Of a stretch of 64,000 bases of DNA, positions 9,544 through 19,957 are shown in pieces (the stretch's first letter is position 1; each line of letters starts with the position of its first letter). The notes beneath the pieces were generated by a model that worked only from the letters and a program-made list of their open reading frames with translations, was not told the origin of the DNA and ran no database searches. This stretch comes from an uncultured Pelagibacteraceae bacterium. Lineage in GTDB: Bacteria > Pseudomonadota > Alphaproteobacteria > Pelagibacterales > Pelagibacteraceae. The stretch covers positions 1 through 64,000 of the forward strand of contig CACMDE010000001.1 of the NCBI GenBank assembly GCA_902612345.1, given 5' to 3'. Both the position numbers and the translations under genes were made by a program.

Positions 9544-10440
9544 TTGAATTACTCAAAAAAAGATATTTATCCATTTTTTTTATTATTAATTCAGCCAATA
9601 TTTATGGCTAGTAACTTAATTGTTGCTCGAGGAGGTGTAGAATTTGTTCCACCTATTTCTCTTGCATTTTGGAGATGGTTATTTGTTTTCTTAATACTGA
9701 TACTATTTAATTATTCAGCTTTAAGAAAAGACTTAATAAAAATAAATAATAAAAAGGAATATTTTAAACTTTTCATTTTAGGAGCAACCGGGTGTGGAAT
9801 TTGTGGTGCATTTCCATTTATTGCAGGCCAAACAACAACAGTAGTAAATATGGGAATTATATATACTTCATCACCTATATTTATAATTCTGATTTCATGC
9901 TTATTCTTTAGGGAAAAATTTAACTTAATAAAAATTTTAGGTCTTCTTCTTTGCTTGATTGGAGTTTTCATAATTATCATTAGAGGAGATATAAATCTAT
10001 TGCTAAATCTAACATTTAATCCAGGTGATATCTGGATGTTAGGAGCTGCAATTGGTTGGGCTATTTATTCAATATATTTATATAATTGGAATTCAAATTT
10101 AAAAGTTTTTCCAAGATTTACATTGATAGCGTTATTTGGAGCTATTAGCCTTTTTCCATTTTATTTATTTGAAGAAATAAATTTTGTGTCTACTACATTT
10201 AATGCAGATTTTTTCAAATGGACTTTATTTGCAGCAATATCACCAGGAATTATAGCTTTTAGTCTATATACAATTACGCAAAAGTATCTTGGGGCAACAG
10301 TGACCGGATTTACGTTGTATTTATTCACTATTTATGGTTCTTTTTTTGGGATAATATTTTTCGGAGAAACACTTCAATATTTTCACTATTTAGGGGCGTT
10401 ACTAGTATTTATGGGAATATATTTAGTTAAAAAGAAATAA
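9544..10440 (+). CDS. DMT superfamily (EamA-type) transporter
   Basis: Two EamA-like halves, about 10 TM segments; TTG start. Confidence 0.8.
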   Translation: MNYSKKDIYPFFLLLIQPIFMASNLIVARGGVEFVPPISLAFWRWLFVFLILILFNYSALRKDLIKINNKKEYFKLFILGATGCGICGAFPFIAGQTTTVVNMGIIYTSSPIFIILISCLFFREKFNLIKILGLLLCLIGVFIIIIRGDINLLLNLTFNPGDIWMLGAAIGWAIYSIYLYNWNSNLKVFPRFTLIALFGAISLFPFYLFEEINFVSTTFNADFFKWTLFAAISPGIIAFSLYTITQKYLGATVTGFTLYLFTIYGSFFGIIFFGETLQYFHYLGALLVFMGIYLVKKK

Positions 10441-11250
10441 ATGAAATTAAACAAAATGACTTTTGGATATATCTTTTTATTTTTACTATTTGTCTATCTG
10501 GCAATACTTGTGGTAATTTATTTTTCTCAAAGATCATTGATGTATCATCCTAGTGAAAATAATTACTTAGACGAAAATCAACTAAATCATAAAGTAGAAA
10601 AAATAAAAATTGCATCTGATCATGAACTAAATTCTTGGTATTATAAAAAAAATGAAAATTTTAAAACATTGTTATTTTTTCATGGAAATGCAGGAAGTTT
10701 AGAGAATAGAATTTATAAATTAAACGACCTTTCAAAGTTAGATTTAAATTATTTGATAGTTGCATACCGAGGCTTCAGTGGTAACAAAGGAAGTCCATCT
10801 GAACAAGGATTATATAAAGATGCACGAGCTGCAAAGTATTGGTTAAACTTAAACAATATCAGTGATCAAAATATTATTGTTTATGGTGAGTCTTTGGGTA
10901 CTGCTGTTGCAATAGATCTTGCAAAAGATCATAAATTTGCAGGAGTGATTTTGGAGTCTCCCTTTACATCTATGTTAAAGCTTTCAAGAAAATATTATCC
11001 TTGGGCACCAACTGGATTATTGCTTAAAGATAAATATGAAACAGATAAGAAAATAAATAAAGTTTTTTCGCCAATATTAATTCTACATGGTAGAAAAGAC
11101 AATATTGTTCCGTTTGAAATGGGAGAGGATTTATTTAAACAGGCAAATAAGCCAAAATATAATTACTTTATTGATAATGATGATCATATGATGGATTTTA
11201 ACGAAGCTTTAGTAAATTCAATTAATCAATTTGTTAAAAGCTTAAATTAG
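10441..11250 (+). CDS. Alpha/beta hydrolase with N-terminal TM anchor
   Basis: Nucleophile elbow GESLG, oxyanion-region FHGNAGS, PILILHGRKDNIVP. Confidence 0.85.
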   Translation: MKLNKMTFGYIFLFLLFVYLAILVVIYFSQRSLMYHPSENNYLDENQLNHKVEKIKIASDHELNSWYYKKNENFKTLLFFHGNAGSLENRIYKLNDLSKLDLNYLIVAYRGFSGNKGSPSEQGLYKDARAAKYWLNLNNISDQNIIVYGESLGTAVAIDLAKDHKFAGVILESPFTSMLKLSRKYYPWAPTGLLLKDKYETDKKINKVFSPILILHGRKDNIVPFEMGEDLFKQANKPKYNYFIDNDDHMMDFNEALVNSINQFVKSLN

Positions 11251-11298
11251 ACATAATTTAAACAAATCATTTCCATTAATTAATTCATAATTAAGTTA

Positions 11299-11850
11299 AT
11301 GAAATATTTAATTATTTTTTTATTTTTTATATTTAATCCAACTTTTGCTGACACCAAAAATAATGAAGATGATTATTTTTTTGTTGGAAAAATGGATTCT
11401 TATAATAAAGATTTCACGCTCTATTTTAAAACTAGAGAAAAAGCTATTTTATCGAGGGGTGAAGATTACAATTATATAACTGATTATCCTCAGGACTTAT
11501 ATATTTATAATCATAAATTAAAAACCGATGAACCATTGATTACTTATGAGTGGTTCCCCTCATACATCAAAAGACTATCCCAAAATTATGATTATCCAGT
11601 ATTCCCTGAAGACTTTGCATATTACTTAATGGAAGATAATAATACTTTAATTTTAGTAAGCGCTAATAAAAATTTTTTTGAAAATTTAAAATTTGATATT
11701 GCCCTTAAAAAAATAAGTAAAATAAAAGAAAAGGGAAAAATCAGTTTTATTATTTCTTCCTATGCAAAAAACTGTGGTTTTAAGGACATATCAAGTACAC
11801 TTAACTGTAAAATTTATAAACCTTTAATATCCACAAATTTGATCAATTAG
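11299..11850 (+). CDS. Hypothetical secreted protein
   Basis: N-terminal signal peptide MKYLIIFLFFIFNPTFA; no recognised family. Confidence 0.6.
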   Translation: MKYLIIFLFFIFNPTFADTKNNEDDYFFVGKMDSYNKDFTLYFKTREKAILSRGEDYNYITDYPQDLYIYNHKLKTDEPLITYEWFPSYIKRLSQNYDYPVFPEDFAYYLMEDNNTLILVSANKNFFENLKFDIALKKISKIKEKGKISFIISSYAKNCGFKDISSTLNCKIYKPLISTNLIN

Positions 11851-12760
11851 TTCTTACAAAAGCACTTGCAAAACTCTCTGAGTCAAAAATTTCTAAGTCA
11901 TCTTCTTTTTCACCCAATCCTAGAGCAACAATAGGAATTTTAAATCTTTTTGCGGTTGCAATAAGAATTCCACCTTTTGCAGTGCCATCCAACTTAGTCA
12001 TGATTAAACCTGTTAAAGGAATAATTTTATTAAATTCTTCGACTTGATTAATTACATTTTGTCCAGATGTAGCATCTAAAACTAATAGAACCTCATGTGG
12101 ACCAGTATCATCAAACTTGTTAATTACTTTTGCTATTTTCTTATACTCTTCCATAAGATTTTTTTTATTCTGTAGTCTGCCAGCGGTATCAATTATAACT
12201 TGGTTATAGTTATTCTTTTTTGCTTCATCTAACGATTTAAATGCTACGGAAGCTGGGTCTGAACCAGGGTCAGATTTAACTATTTCTACATTTATTTTAT
12301 TTGCCCATTGCTCCAGTTGATCAATAGCCGCCGCTCTAAATGTATCACAGGCAGAAAATAATACTTTACTATTATTTTCTCTAAATTTTTTTCCAATTTT
12401 TCCTATCGAAGTTGTTTTACCTACTCCGTTTACTCCAGATACTAAAATTATATTTAGTGTATCTCGTGCTTTAAAAAAATCTTTTCTCTCTAAGGGCTGC
12501 ATTAAACTCAGAATATATTTTTTTAATAAATCATTAACCTCATCAATTATATCTTTTGAGGGATCAATTTTATTTTGGGATATAATATCTTTAATATCAC
12601 TCGCAGCATCTACCCCAACATCTGAAGAAATTAAAAAATCTTCTATTTTATTTAAAGTGTGATCATCTATTTCTTTTTTAATAATTATTTCTTTTAATCC
12701 TGCTGTTAAATTTGAAGCACTCTTTTTAAATCCTATTTTAAATTTTTCAAAAATACCCAT
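11843..12760 (-). CDS. ftsY: Signal recognition particle receptor FtsY
   Basis: GVNGVGKTTSIGKIGKKF, DTFRAAAIDQLEQWA, DTAGRLQ, TKLDGTAKGG. Confidence 0.95.
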   Translation of the reverse strand: MGIFEKFKIGFKKSASNLTAGLKEIIIKKEIDDHTLNKIEDFLISSDVGVDAASDIKDIISQNKIDPSKDIIDEVNDLLKKYILSLMQPLERKDFFKARDTLNIILVSGVNGVGKTTSIGKIGKKFRENNSKVLFSACDTFRAAAIDQLEQWANKINVEIVKSDPGSDPASVAFKSLDEAKKNNYNQVIIDTAGRLQNKKNLMEEYKKIAKVINKFDDTGPHEVLLVLDATSGQNVINQVEEFNKIIPLTGLIMTKLDGTAKGGILIATAKRFKIPIVALGLGEKEDDLEIFDSESFASAFVRTN

Positions 12761-13614
12761 TATAATTTTATTTTGATTTCCTCTATACTTGAAACTGGGC
12801 CTTTCATTAAAATAGAATTATCGTCCCCTATTCTTATTGATAAAATTCCTGTAGAAAATTTTATATCAACATTATTGGAAACTTTTTTTGTTATAAAACC
12901 TGCATAGGCAGTTGCGCATGCAGCTGTTCCACAAGCTTTTGTCAATCCTGCACCTCGTTCCCAAACTTTAACACTAATCAAATTTTCATTTTTAATTGTT
13001 GCTATAGTTACATTGCATTTTTCTGGAAAATATTCATGCTGTTCTATTGCAGGTCCTATATTTTCTATCTCATAGTTTTCGTTATTTTCTACAAAAAAAA
13101 TTATATGGGGATTACCGACGTTAATTGCGATACCGCCAGAAAATTTTTCTCCATTGATATCATTAATGGTTACATTCAAGTTTTTAGTGTTCATTTCTTT
13201 GATTAAAGGAATTTTATCCCACTCGATAGAAGGTATACCTATATTAGTTTCAACTAAATTTTCTTTTAGTATCAGTGAATGTAAGTTTCCAGACGATGTT
13301 TCTAAATTTATTTCTTCTTTTCCATATTCTTTCGATAAAAGTTTAGCTACACATCTTGTACCATTCCCGCATGCACCAGAAATGCTTCCATCAGAATTAT
13401 AGAAAATAAGTTTGTCTTTATTATCTTTATTTTTGTTAATATAGATTAATTGATCACAACCAATAAAGTCTCTACTACAAATTTTTACAATATTTTCTTT
13501 ACTCAAATTTATAGTCTTCACTCTTTGGTCAATGATTACGAAATCATTTCCAAGGCCATCCATTTTAAATGCATTAAATTCCATATATTTTATGTTTATC
13601 TTATTTGTTGACAT
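12760..13614 (-). CDS. dapF: Diaminopimelate epimerase
   Basis: MDGLGNDFVIID, NSDGSISGACGNGTRCVA, ERGAGLTKACGTAACA; true start could be the internal Met near 13587. Confidence 0.93.
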   Translation of the reverse strand: MSTNKINIKYMEFNAFKMDGLGNDFVIIDQRVKTINLSKENIVKICSRDFIGCDQLIYINKNKDNKDKLIFYNSDGSISGACGNGTRCVAKLLSKEYGKEEINLETSSGNLHSLILKENLVETNIGIPSIEWDKIPLIKEMNTKNLNVTINDINGEKFSGGIAINVGNPHIIFFVENNENYEIENIGPAIEQHEYFPEKCNVTIATIKNENLISVKVWERGAGLTKACGTAACATAYAGFITKKVSNNVDIKFSTGILSIRIGDDNSILMKGPVSSIEEIKIKL

Positions 13615-13627
13615 TTTGAACCTCTAT

Positions 13628-13633
13628 TATAAT
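13628..13633 (+). promoter_or_regulatory. Putative sigma70-type -10 box of ffh leader
   Basis: TATAAT with TTGTTG 17 nt upstream; implies a TSS near 13640. Confidence 0.5.
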
Positions 13634-13639
13634 TTATCG

Positions 13640-13742
13640 GAATTTCCGCAAATACAGCATTTTGCGGTGTCTTTGGAAACAAAGAGATCGACACCAGTCA
13701 GCGAGGTTTCGCCCACTGGTGCGATAGCTGCTGGGTAAAAAT
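13640..13742 (+). ncRNA. Structured 5' leader of ffh (candidate cis-regulatory RNA)
   Basis: Three consecutive hairpins: ccgcaaa/tttgcgg (13646-13667), ggtgtc..tttgGAAAcaaa..gacacc (13666-13695), caccagt..gcgaGGTTtcgc..actggtg (13692-13721); the 2nd and 3rd share cacc. Confidence 0.65.
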
Positions 13743-15101
13743 ATGTTTGAAAATTTAACTAATAAATTCGAAGAAATATTTTCTTCTTTAAAAAAAGCCC
13801 CTTCATTGAGCGAAGCTCAAGTTGATGAGGGTTTAAGAGGTATTAGACAAGCTTTATTAGAAGCGGATGTATCACTAGATGTAGCTAAAGAATTTGTAGA
13901 AAAAATAAAACCAAAAGCTCTTGGTAAAGAAATAATTAGATCAACATCCCCAGGTCAGATGGTTGTTAAAATTGTTTATGATGAATTAGTAAACTTATTA
14001 GGAGAGAAAAATATAGAATTAAATTTGAACGCAGTTCCGCCTGTTACATTTATGATGGTAGGCTTGCAAGGTTCTGGAAAAACTACTTCTACAGCTAAGC
14101 TTGCAACTTATTTAGAAAAGAGTAAGAAAAAAAAGGTTATGATGGTCAGTTTAGACATTTACCGACCAGCAGCCCAAGAACAATTAAGACTTCTTGGTGA
14201 ACAAAATAATATTAATACCCTTCCAGTAATTGAAGGACAACTACCAATAGACATTTGTCAACGTGCGATTAATGCAGCCAAGCTTAATGGAAGTGATGTA
14301 ATTTTGTTTGATACAGCGGGAAGAACGCAAATAGATTTACAAATGATGAGCGAGATAAAGCAGATAGAGAGTATAATTAATCCTACAGAAGTAATGTTGG
14401 TTGCAGACTCCCTCACTGGACAGGTTGCAGCAAATGTAGCTAAAGAATTTAATACTACAGTTAATTTAACAGGAATCATTTTAACTAGATCTGATGGTGA
14501 TGGAAGAGGTGGAGCAGCTTTAAGTATGAAATATGTTGCAGAAGTACCAATCAAATTTTTAGGTATTGGAGAAAAAATTGAAAATCTTGAAGTTTTTCAT
14601 CCAGATAGAATAGCAAATAGAATCTTAGGTATGGGAGATATCGTATCTCTTGTAGAAAAAGCTTCAGAAGATCTTGACCAAGAAAATATTAAAAAAGCAG
14701 AGGAAAATTTAAAAAAAGGACAATTTACCCTCGAAGATTATTTATCTCAACTCAGACAAATGAAAAAAATGGGAGGAATAGAAGGTATCATGTCTTTCTT
14801 GCCAGGTGTCTCAAAAATGAAATCACAAATGGATCAAGCTGGAGTTGATGAGAAAATAATTTCTAAGAATGAGGCTGTAATTTTGTCTATGACAAAAAAA
14901 GAGAGAGTAAATCCAAAAATTATTGACGGCTCAAGAAAAAAAAGAATTGCTAATGGTTCTGGAACTGACATAGCCACTATCAATAAATTGTTAAAACAAT
15001 TTAAAATGATGTCTGAAATGATGAAAAAAATGTCTAAAGGAGACATGAAAGGAATGGCAGATAAAGGAATACCGCCAGAACTTTTTAATCAAATAAAATA
15101 A
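13743..15101 (+). CDS. ffh: Signal recognition particle protein Ffh
   Basis: GLQGSGKTTSTAKLA, DIYRPAAQEQL, DTAGRTQ; C-terminal M domain rich in Met. Confidence 0.95.
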   Translation: MFENLTNKFEEIFSSLKKAPSLSEAQVDEGLRGIRQALLEADVSLDVAKEFVEKIKPKALGKEIIRSTSPGQMVVKIVYDELVNLLGEKNIELNLNAVPPVTFMMVGLQGSGKTTSTAKLATYLEKSKKKKVMMVSLDIYRPAAQEQLRLLGEQNNINTLPVIEGQLPIDICQRAINAAKLNGSDVILFDTAGRTQIDLQMMSEIKQIESIINPTEVMLVADSLTGQVAANVAKEFNTTVNLTGIILTRSDGDGRGGAALSMKYVAEVPIKFLGIGEKIENLEVFHPDRIANRILGMGDIVSLVEKASEDLDQENIKKAEENLKKGQFTLEDYLSQLRQMKKMGGIEGIMSFLPGVSKMKSQMDQAGVDEKIISKNEAVILSMTKKERVNPKIIDGSRKKRIANGSGTDIATINKLLKQFKMMSEMMKKMSKGDMKGMADKGIPPELFNQIK

Positions 15102-15118
15102 AAAAAGGAGAACAAGAT

Positions 15119-15502
15119 ATGTTAAAACTTAGATTATCAAGGGGAGGAACAAAAAAAAGACCTGTATATAAAATAGTTGTTGCAGAGAGTAAGTTTGCAA
15201 GAGATGGGAGATTCATAGAAAAATTAGGTTTTTTCAACCCTTTATTACCAAAAGAGAAAAAAGAACGAATAGGATTAGAGAGCGAAAGAATAAAATATTG
15301 GTTAAGCAAAGGTGCGCAACCAACAACTAGAGTTGCCAGAATTTTAGGTGAAAATAATTTTATTCCAATGCCTGCTGCAGGTAATAATCCTAAAAAGGCT
15401 ATACCAAAAAAAGAGAGAAAAAAAGAAGCCACAACAGAAGCACCAAAAGCTGAAGCTAAAAAAGAAGAAGCTAAACCAGCAGCAGAAACTAAAAAAGAAT
15501 AG
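15119..15502 (+). CDS. rpsP: 30S ribosomal protein S16 with K/E/A-rich C-terminal tail
   Basis: MLKLRLSRGGTKKRPVYKIVVAESKFARDGRFIEKLGFFNP. Confidence 0.95.
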   Translation: MLKLRLSRGGTKKRPVYKIVVAESKFARDGRFIEKLGFFNPLLPKEKKERIGLESERIKYWLSKGAQPTTRVARILGENNFIPMPAAGNNPKKAIPKKERKKEATTEAPKAEAKKEEAKPAAETKKE

Positions 15503-15507
15503 ATCAA

Positions 15508-16197
15508 ATGTATAAAGTAAAAATATTTACATTATATCCAGAATTTTTTCCTGGCCCTTTTGATAAAGGAATCTATGGAAATGCACTTAAGAAAAAAATT
15601 TGGGATATAAAAATTGTAAATATAAGAGATTTTGCACAAGATAAACATAAAACTGTAGACGATACGCCTTATGGCGGTGGTTCTGGAATGGTGATGAGAC
15701 CTGACGTAATTGCAAATTCTTTAGATAATAATTTAAATTCAAATGAAAAAATATATTTCCTGAGCCCAAGAGGAAAATTACTTAATCAAGAATTAGCTAA
15801 AAAAATTTCGAAGGAAAAATCTTTAAATATTTTGTGTGGTCATTTTGAAGGTGTAGATCAAAGAGTTCTCGATAAAAGAAATATTGAGGAAATTAGTATA
15901 GGGGACTATGTTATTTCTGGAGGAGAGACTGCTTCATATATTATCCTAGACAGTGTTTTAAGATTGATACCTGGAATCTTAGGAAATGAGGACTCCACTA
16001 TTGACGAGAGCTTTGAAAATGGACTACTAGAATATCCCCAATATACGAAACCTCAAATATGGCAGGAAAATAAGGTCCCTGAAGTCTTATTATCAGGAGA
16101 TCATGCTAAAATTAAACACTGGCGTTTATCTCAATCAGAGGCTATAACACGCGACCGAAGGCCAGATTTGTGGCAGAAACACAACAAAAAAAATTAG
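15508..16197 (+). CDS. trmD: tRNA (guanine-N1)-methyltransferase
   Basis: [43 protein letters not shown]. Confidence 0.95.
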   Translation: MYKVKIFTLYPEFFPGPFDKGIYGNALKKKIWDIKIVNIRDFAQDKHKTVDDTPYGGGSGMVMRPDVIANSLDNNLNSNEKIYFLSPRGKLLNQELAKKISKEKSLNILCGHFEGVDQRVLDKRNIEEISIGDYVISGGETASYIILDSVLRLIPGILGNEDSTIDESFENGLLEYPQYTKPQIWQENKVPEVLLSGDHAKIKHWRLSQSEAITRDRRPDLWQKHNKKN

Positions 16198-16201
16198 TAC
16201 A

Positions 16202-16801
16202 ATGAAAAATAAAAATATAGAAGAAATAAATAAATTAAAAGTAAATGAAATTATAGCTCAAAAGAAACATCCAGAGTTTTTCCCTGGAGATATTGTAAAA
16301 GTTGGAGTGAAAATAACCGAAGGTAAGAGAGACAGGATTCAATATTTTGAGGGTGTTTGTATAGCAAAAAAAAATAGAGATATTAATTCTTCTTTTACGG
16401 TAAGAAAAATTTCTTTTGGCGAAGGTGTGGAAAGAACTTTTGCACTTTACAGTCCTGCAGTTAATACAATCAAAATAATAAGATCTGGAAAAGTAAGAAG
16501 AGCAAAGCTTTATTACTTAAGAGACAGAACAGGTAAGTCTGCAAGAATCTCTGAAAAAATTAAAAAGAAAATTGGTATTGATCTTGAAACTAAAGTTCAG
16601 GAGGTCACAGAAGAAAACTTAGCTTCTCCAGTGAATGAAAATTCAGATAATGATTCAAAAACAACTGAACCTAAAAATACTGAAGTTTCAAAAATAGAGG
16701 CTAAACCTAAAACCGAAGCTCCAAAAGTAGAAGCAACGAAAAAAGTAGCTAAAACTCAAGATAAAACTGAGCTTAAAAAAAAAGAAGAGCCAAAAAAATA
16801 A
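16202..16801 (+). CDS. rplS: 50S ribosomal protein L19 with long K/E-rich C-terminal tail
   Basis: [70 protein letters not shown]. Confidence 0.95.
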   Translation: MKNKNIEEINKLKVNEIIAQKKHPEFFPGDIVKVGVKITEGKRDRIQYFEGVCIAKKNRDINSSFTVRKISFGEGVERTFALYSPAVNTIKIIRSGKVRRAKLYYLRDRTGKSARISEKIKKKIGIDLETKVQEVTEENLASPVNENSDNDSKTTEPKNTEVSKIEAKPKTEAPKVEATKKVAKTQDKTELKKKEEPKK

Positions 16802-16823
16802 GAAAAGATATAATTTTTTCTAA

Positions 16824-18227
16824 ATGCCCAAAACTCTTTATGATAAAATCTGGAATGAGCACCTCGTTCATAAGCAAGAGGATGGAACTTCATTGTTGTT
16901 TGTTGATAGACATCTAATTCATGAGGTTACAAGTCCACAAGCATTTGAAGGATTAAGAAATTCAAAAAGAAAAGTAAGACAACCAGGTCTGACTTTGGCT
17001 GTTGCAGATCACAATGTTCCTACAACAGACAGGTCAAAAGGGATTTCTGATGAGGAGTCAAAAATTCAAGTTGATACGTTAGACGCTAACTGTAGTGAAT
17101 TTGGTATTCAAATTTTTGGAATGAATGACCGAAGACAAGGGATAGTTCATATAATTGGCCCTGAACAAGGATTTACACAGCCAGGTACAATAATTGTATG
17201 TGGTGATAGTCATACTGCAACACATGGAGCGTTTGGAGCATTGGCTTTTGGTATTGGAACATCTGAGGTTGAGCATGTTCTGGCAACACAAACTTTGGTT
17301 CAAAAAAAATCCAAAAATTTTAGAATAAATGTTAATGGTAGTTTACCTATTGGTGTAACATCTAAAGACGTAATTTTACAAATTATTGGAAAAATAGGCA
17401 CAGCTGGAGGAACTGGTTATGTCATAGAATATAGTGGAAATTTGATTTCATCTTTAAGTGTTGAAAACAGAATGACTATTTGCAACATGACTATTGAAGG
17501 CGGGGCTAGAGCTGGATTAATTGAACCAGATCAAAAAGTTTTTGATTACTTGAAAGGTAAACCAATGTCTCCAAAAAAAGAAAATTGGGATAAAGCACTT
17601 GAATATTGGAATACTCTTAAATCAGACAAAGATGCTGAATTTGATAAAGAAATAATCCTTGATGGAAAAGATATAAAACCAATGGTAACTTGGGGCACCT
17701 CTCCACAAGATGTATTGACTATAGATGAAAAAGTTCCAAATCCAGAAAGTGAAACAGATTTAGACAAAAAAAACTCTATTGAAAGATCTTTGAAATATAT
17801 GGGTTTAAAGCCAGACACAAATATTAAAGATATTAAAATTGATAAGGTTTTTATTGGGAGTTGTACAAATGGTAGGATTGAAGATTTAAGAGAGGCTGCA
17901 AAAATTTTAAAAAATAAAAAAATTGCCGAACATGTAAATGCAATGGTAGTGCCTGGTTCAGGTTTAGTAAAACAACAAGCAGAACAAGAGGGACTAGATA
18001 AAATATTTATAAATTCAGGTTTTGAATGGAGGGAGCCAGGATGTTCAATGTGTTTAGCAATGAATGCTGATAAACTTAAGCCTGAAGAGAGATGTGCATC
18101 AACTTCAAATAGAAATTTTGAGGGTAGACAAGGAAGAGGCGGAAGAACACATCTTGTGAGTCCTGGTATGGCTGCAGCGGCGGCAATTTCTGGAAATTTA
18201 GATGATGTTAGAAAGTTTCAAAACTAA
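16824..18227 (+). CDS. leuC: 3-isopropylmalate dehydratase large subunit
   Basis: [43 protein letters not shown], Fe-S ligands [11 protein letters not shown] and GCSMCLAMN. Confidence 0.96.
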   Translation: MPKTLYDKIWNEHLVHKQEDGTSLLFVDRHLIHEVTSPQAFEGLRNSKRKVRQPGLTLAVADHNVPTTDRSKGISDEESKIQVDTLDANCSEFGIQIFGMNDRRQGIVHIIGPEQGFTQPGTIIVCGDSHTATHGAFGALAFGIGTSEVEHVLATQTLVQKKSKNFRINVNGSLPIGVTSKDVILQIIGKIGTAGGTGYVIEYSGNLISSLSVENRMTICNMTIEGGARAGLIEPDQKVFDYLKGKPMSPKKENWDKALEYWNTLKSDKDAEFDKEIILDGKDIKPMVTWGTSPQDVLTIDEKVPNPESETDLDKKNSIERSLKYMGLKPDTNIKDIKIDKVFIGSCTNGRIEDLREAAKILKNKKIAEHVNAMVVPGSGLVKQQAEQEGLDKIFINSGFEWREPGCSMCLAMNADKLKPEERCASTSNRNFEGRQGRGGRTHLVSPGMAAAAAISGNLDDVRKFQN

Positions 18228-18832
18228 TGAAAAAATTTGATAAATTAAAAAGTATCCCAGCTTATTTACCAATTGTAAATATTGATACAGATATGATAAT
18301 TCCAAAGCAATTCCTTAAGACAATCAAAAGAACTGGTCTTGGTAAAAATTTATTTTTTGAAATGAGATATGATGACAAAGGAAGTGTAATTAAAGAATTT
18401 ATTTTAAATCAAGATCCATTTACTAAATCAAAAATTTTAATAGCCGGTAAAAACTTTGGATGTGGCTCTTCACGAGAACACGCACCTTGGGCGCTATTAG
18501 ACTTTGGAATTACATGTGTTATTAGTTCAAGTTATGCAGATATCTTTTATAATAATTGTTTTAAAAATGGAATTTTGCCAATTATATTGGATGAAGAAAA
18601 AATTAAACAAATTTCAGAATATTCAAATAGAAGAGAAGAAATAGAAGTAGACTTAAAAAACCAAAAAATCATATTTGGGAATAATGAAACTATTTTTGAC
18701 ATAGATTCTTTTAAGAAAAAATGTCTTTTAGAAGGTTTAGATGATATTGCCCTATCTTTAGAAAAAACAGACAAAATAATATCCTTTGAAAAAAAATTAA
18801 AAAACTCAAAGCCTTGGATATTTAATGATTAA
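18227..18832 (+). CDS. leuD: 3-isopropylmalate dehydratase small subunit
   Basis: [31 protein letters not shown]. Confidence 0.95.
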   Translation: MKKFDKLKSIPAYLPIVNIDTDMIIPKQFLKTIKRTGLGKNLFFEMRYDDKGSVIKEFILNQDPFTKSKILIAGKNFGCGSSREHAPWALLDFGITCVISSSYADIFYNNCFKNGILPIILDEEKIKQISEYSNRREEIEVDLKNQKIIFGNNETIFDIDSFKKKCLLEGLDDIALSLEKTDKIISFEKKLKNSKPWIFND

Positions 18833-19931
18833 AATAAAAAAAAGAAAATTTTTGTTATTACCTGGTGATGGAATTGGCCCAGAAGTTGTTGGAGAAGTTA
18901 AAAAAATAATTCAATGGTTTAATAAAAATAAGTCTTTAGATTTTGAGATAGACGAAGATTTAGCAGGAGGTGTTTCTTATGATAAACACGGAACTCCGAT
19001 CACAGATGAAGTATTCTATAAAGCTCTTGAGTCAGAGGCGGTTATATTAGGTGCAGTAGGTGGTCCTAAGTGGGACAATGTTGAGTTTTCAAAAAAACCA
19101 GAAAGAGCATTATTGAAATTAAGAAAAGAATTAAAGCTTTTTGCAAACCTAAGACCTGCAATTTGTTTTGAGCAATTAGTTGAAGCGTCAACACTTAAAC
19201 CAGAAATAGTTTCGGGATTAGATATTATGATTGTCAGAGAGCTAACAGGAGGAATTTATTTTGGAGAGCCAAGAGGAATTAAACCGATTGATAATGGGGA
19301 AAGAAAAGGAATTAATACTCATACCTACACATCAAATGAAATACAAAGAGTTGCAAGAGTAGCTTTCGATTTAGCAAAAAAAAGACAAAATAAAGTAACT
19401 TCTTGTGAAAAATCAAATGTAATGGAAGCAGGATTACTTTGGAGAGAAGAAGTTCAAGATTTACACGATAAAGAATTTAAAGACGTAAAACTTGAGCATA
19501 TGTTAGCTGACAATTGTGCAATGCAACTTTTGAGAAATCCTAAACAGTTTGATGTAATAGTAACAGACAATTTATTTGGCGATATGCTGTCTGATCAAGC
19601 ATCTATGTTAACAGGATCTTTAGGACTTTTACCATCAGCTTCTTTAGGTGCTAAAAATAAAGATGGGCAGATGAGAGCCATGTATGAACCAATTCATGGG
19701 TCTGCACCTGATATAGCAGGAAAAGGTATCGCAAACCCTATAGCAACTATTTTAAGTTTTGCTATGGCTTTGAGATATTCTCTTGATTTAGATAAAGAGG
19801 CAAATGCACTTGAGAAAGCGGTTCAAGATGTATTGAATAATGATTTAAGAACAAAAGATATAATTTCTAAAGGAAAAAAAGAAGTTTCCACATCTCAAAT
19901 GGGTGATGCGATAATTTCAAAATTGCAATAA
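18825..19931 (+). CDS. leuB: 3-isopropylmalate dehydrogenase
   Basis: [57 protein letters not shown]. Confidence 0.96.
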   Translation: MIKIKKRKFLLLPGDGIGPEVVGEVKKIIQWFNKNKSLDFEIDEDLAGGVSYDKHGTPITDEVFYKALESEAVILGAVGGPKWDNVEFSKKPERALLKLRKELKLFANLRPAICFEQLVEASTLKPEIVSGLDIMIVRELTGGIYFGEPRGIKPIDNGERKGINTHTYTSNEIQRVARVAFDLAKKRQNKVTSCEKSNVMEAGLLWREEVQDLHDKEFKDVKLEHMLADNCAMQLLRNPKQFDVIVTDNLFGDMLSDQASMLTGSLGLLPSASLGAKNKDGQMRAMYEPIHGSAPDIAGKGIANPIATILSFAMALRYSLDLDKEANALEKAVQDVLNNDLRTKDIISKGKKEVSTSQMGDAIISKLQ

Positions 19932-19957
19932 TTATTCATTTATTTTAAGGTCCTAAA

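Noticed and set aside
13671-13690. Hammerhead-like GAAAC near the ffh leader
   Set aside because: No CUGAUGA core or correct stem arrangement; the GAAA is a tetraloop
13640-13742. SRP RNA (ffs) next to ffh
   Set aside because: Neither strand has the conserved domain IV pattern around GGUCAGGUCCGGAAGGAAGCAGCC; better explained as an ffh leader
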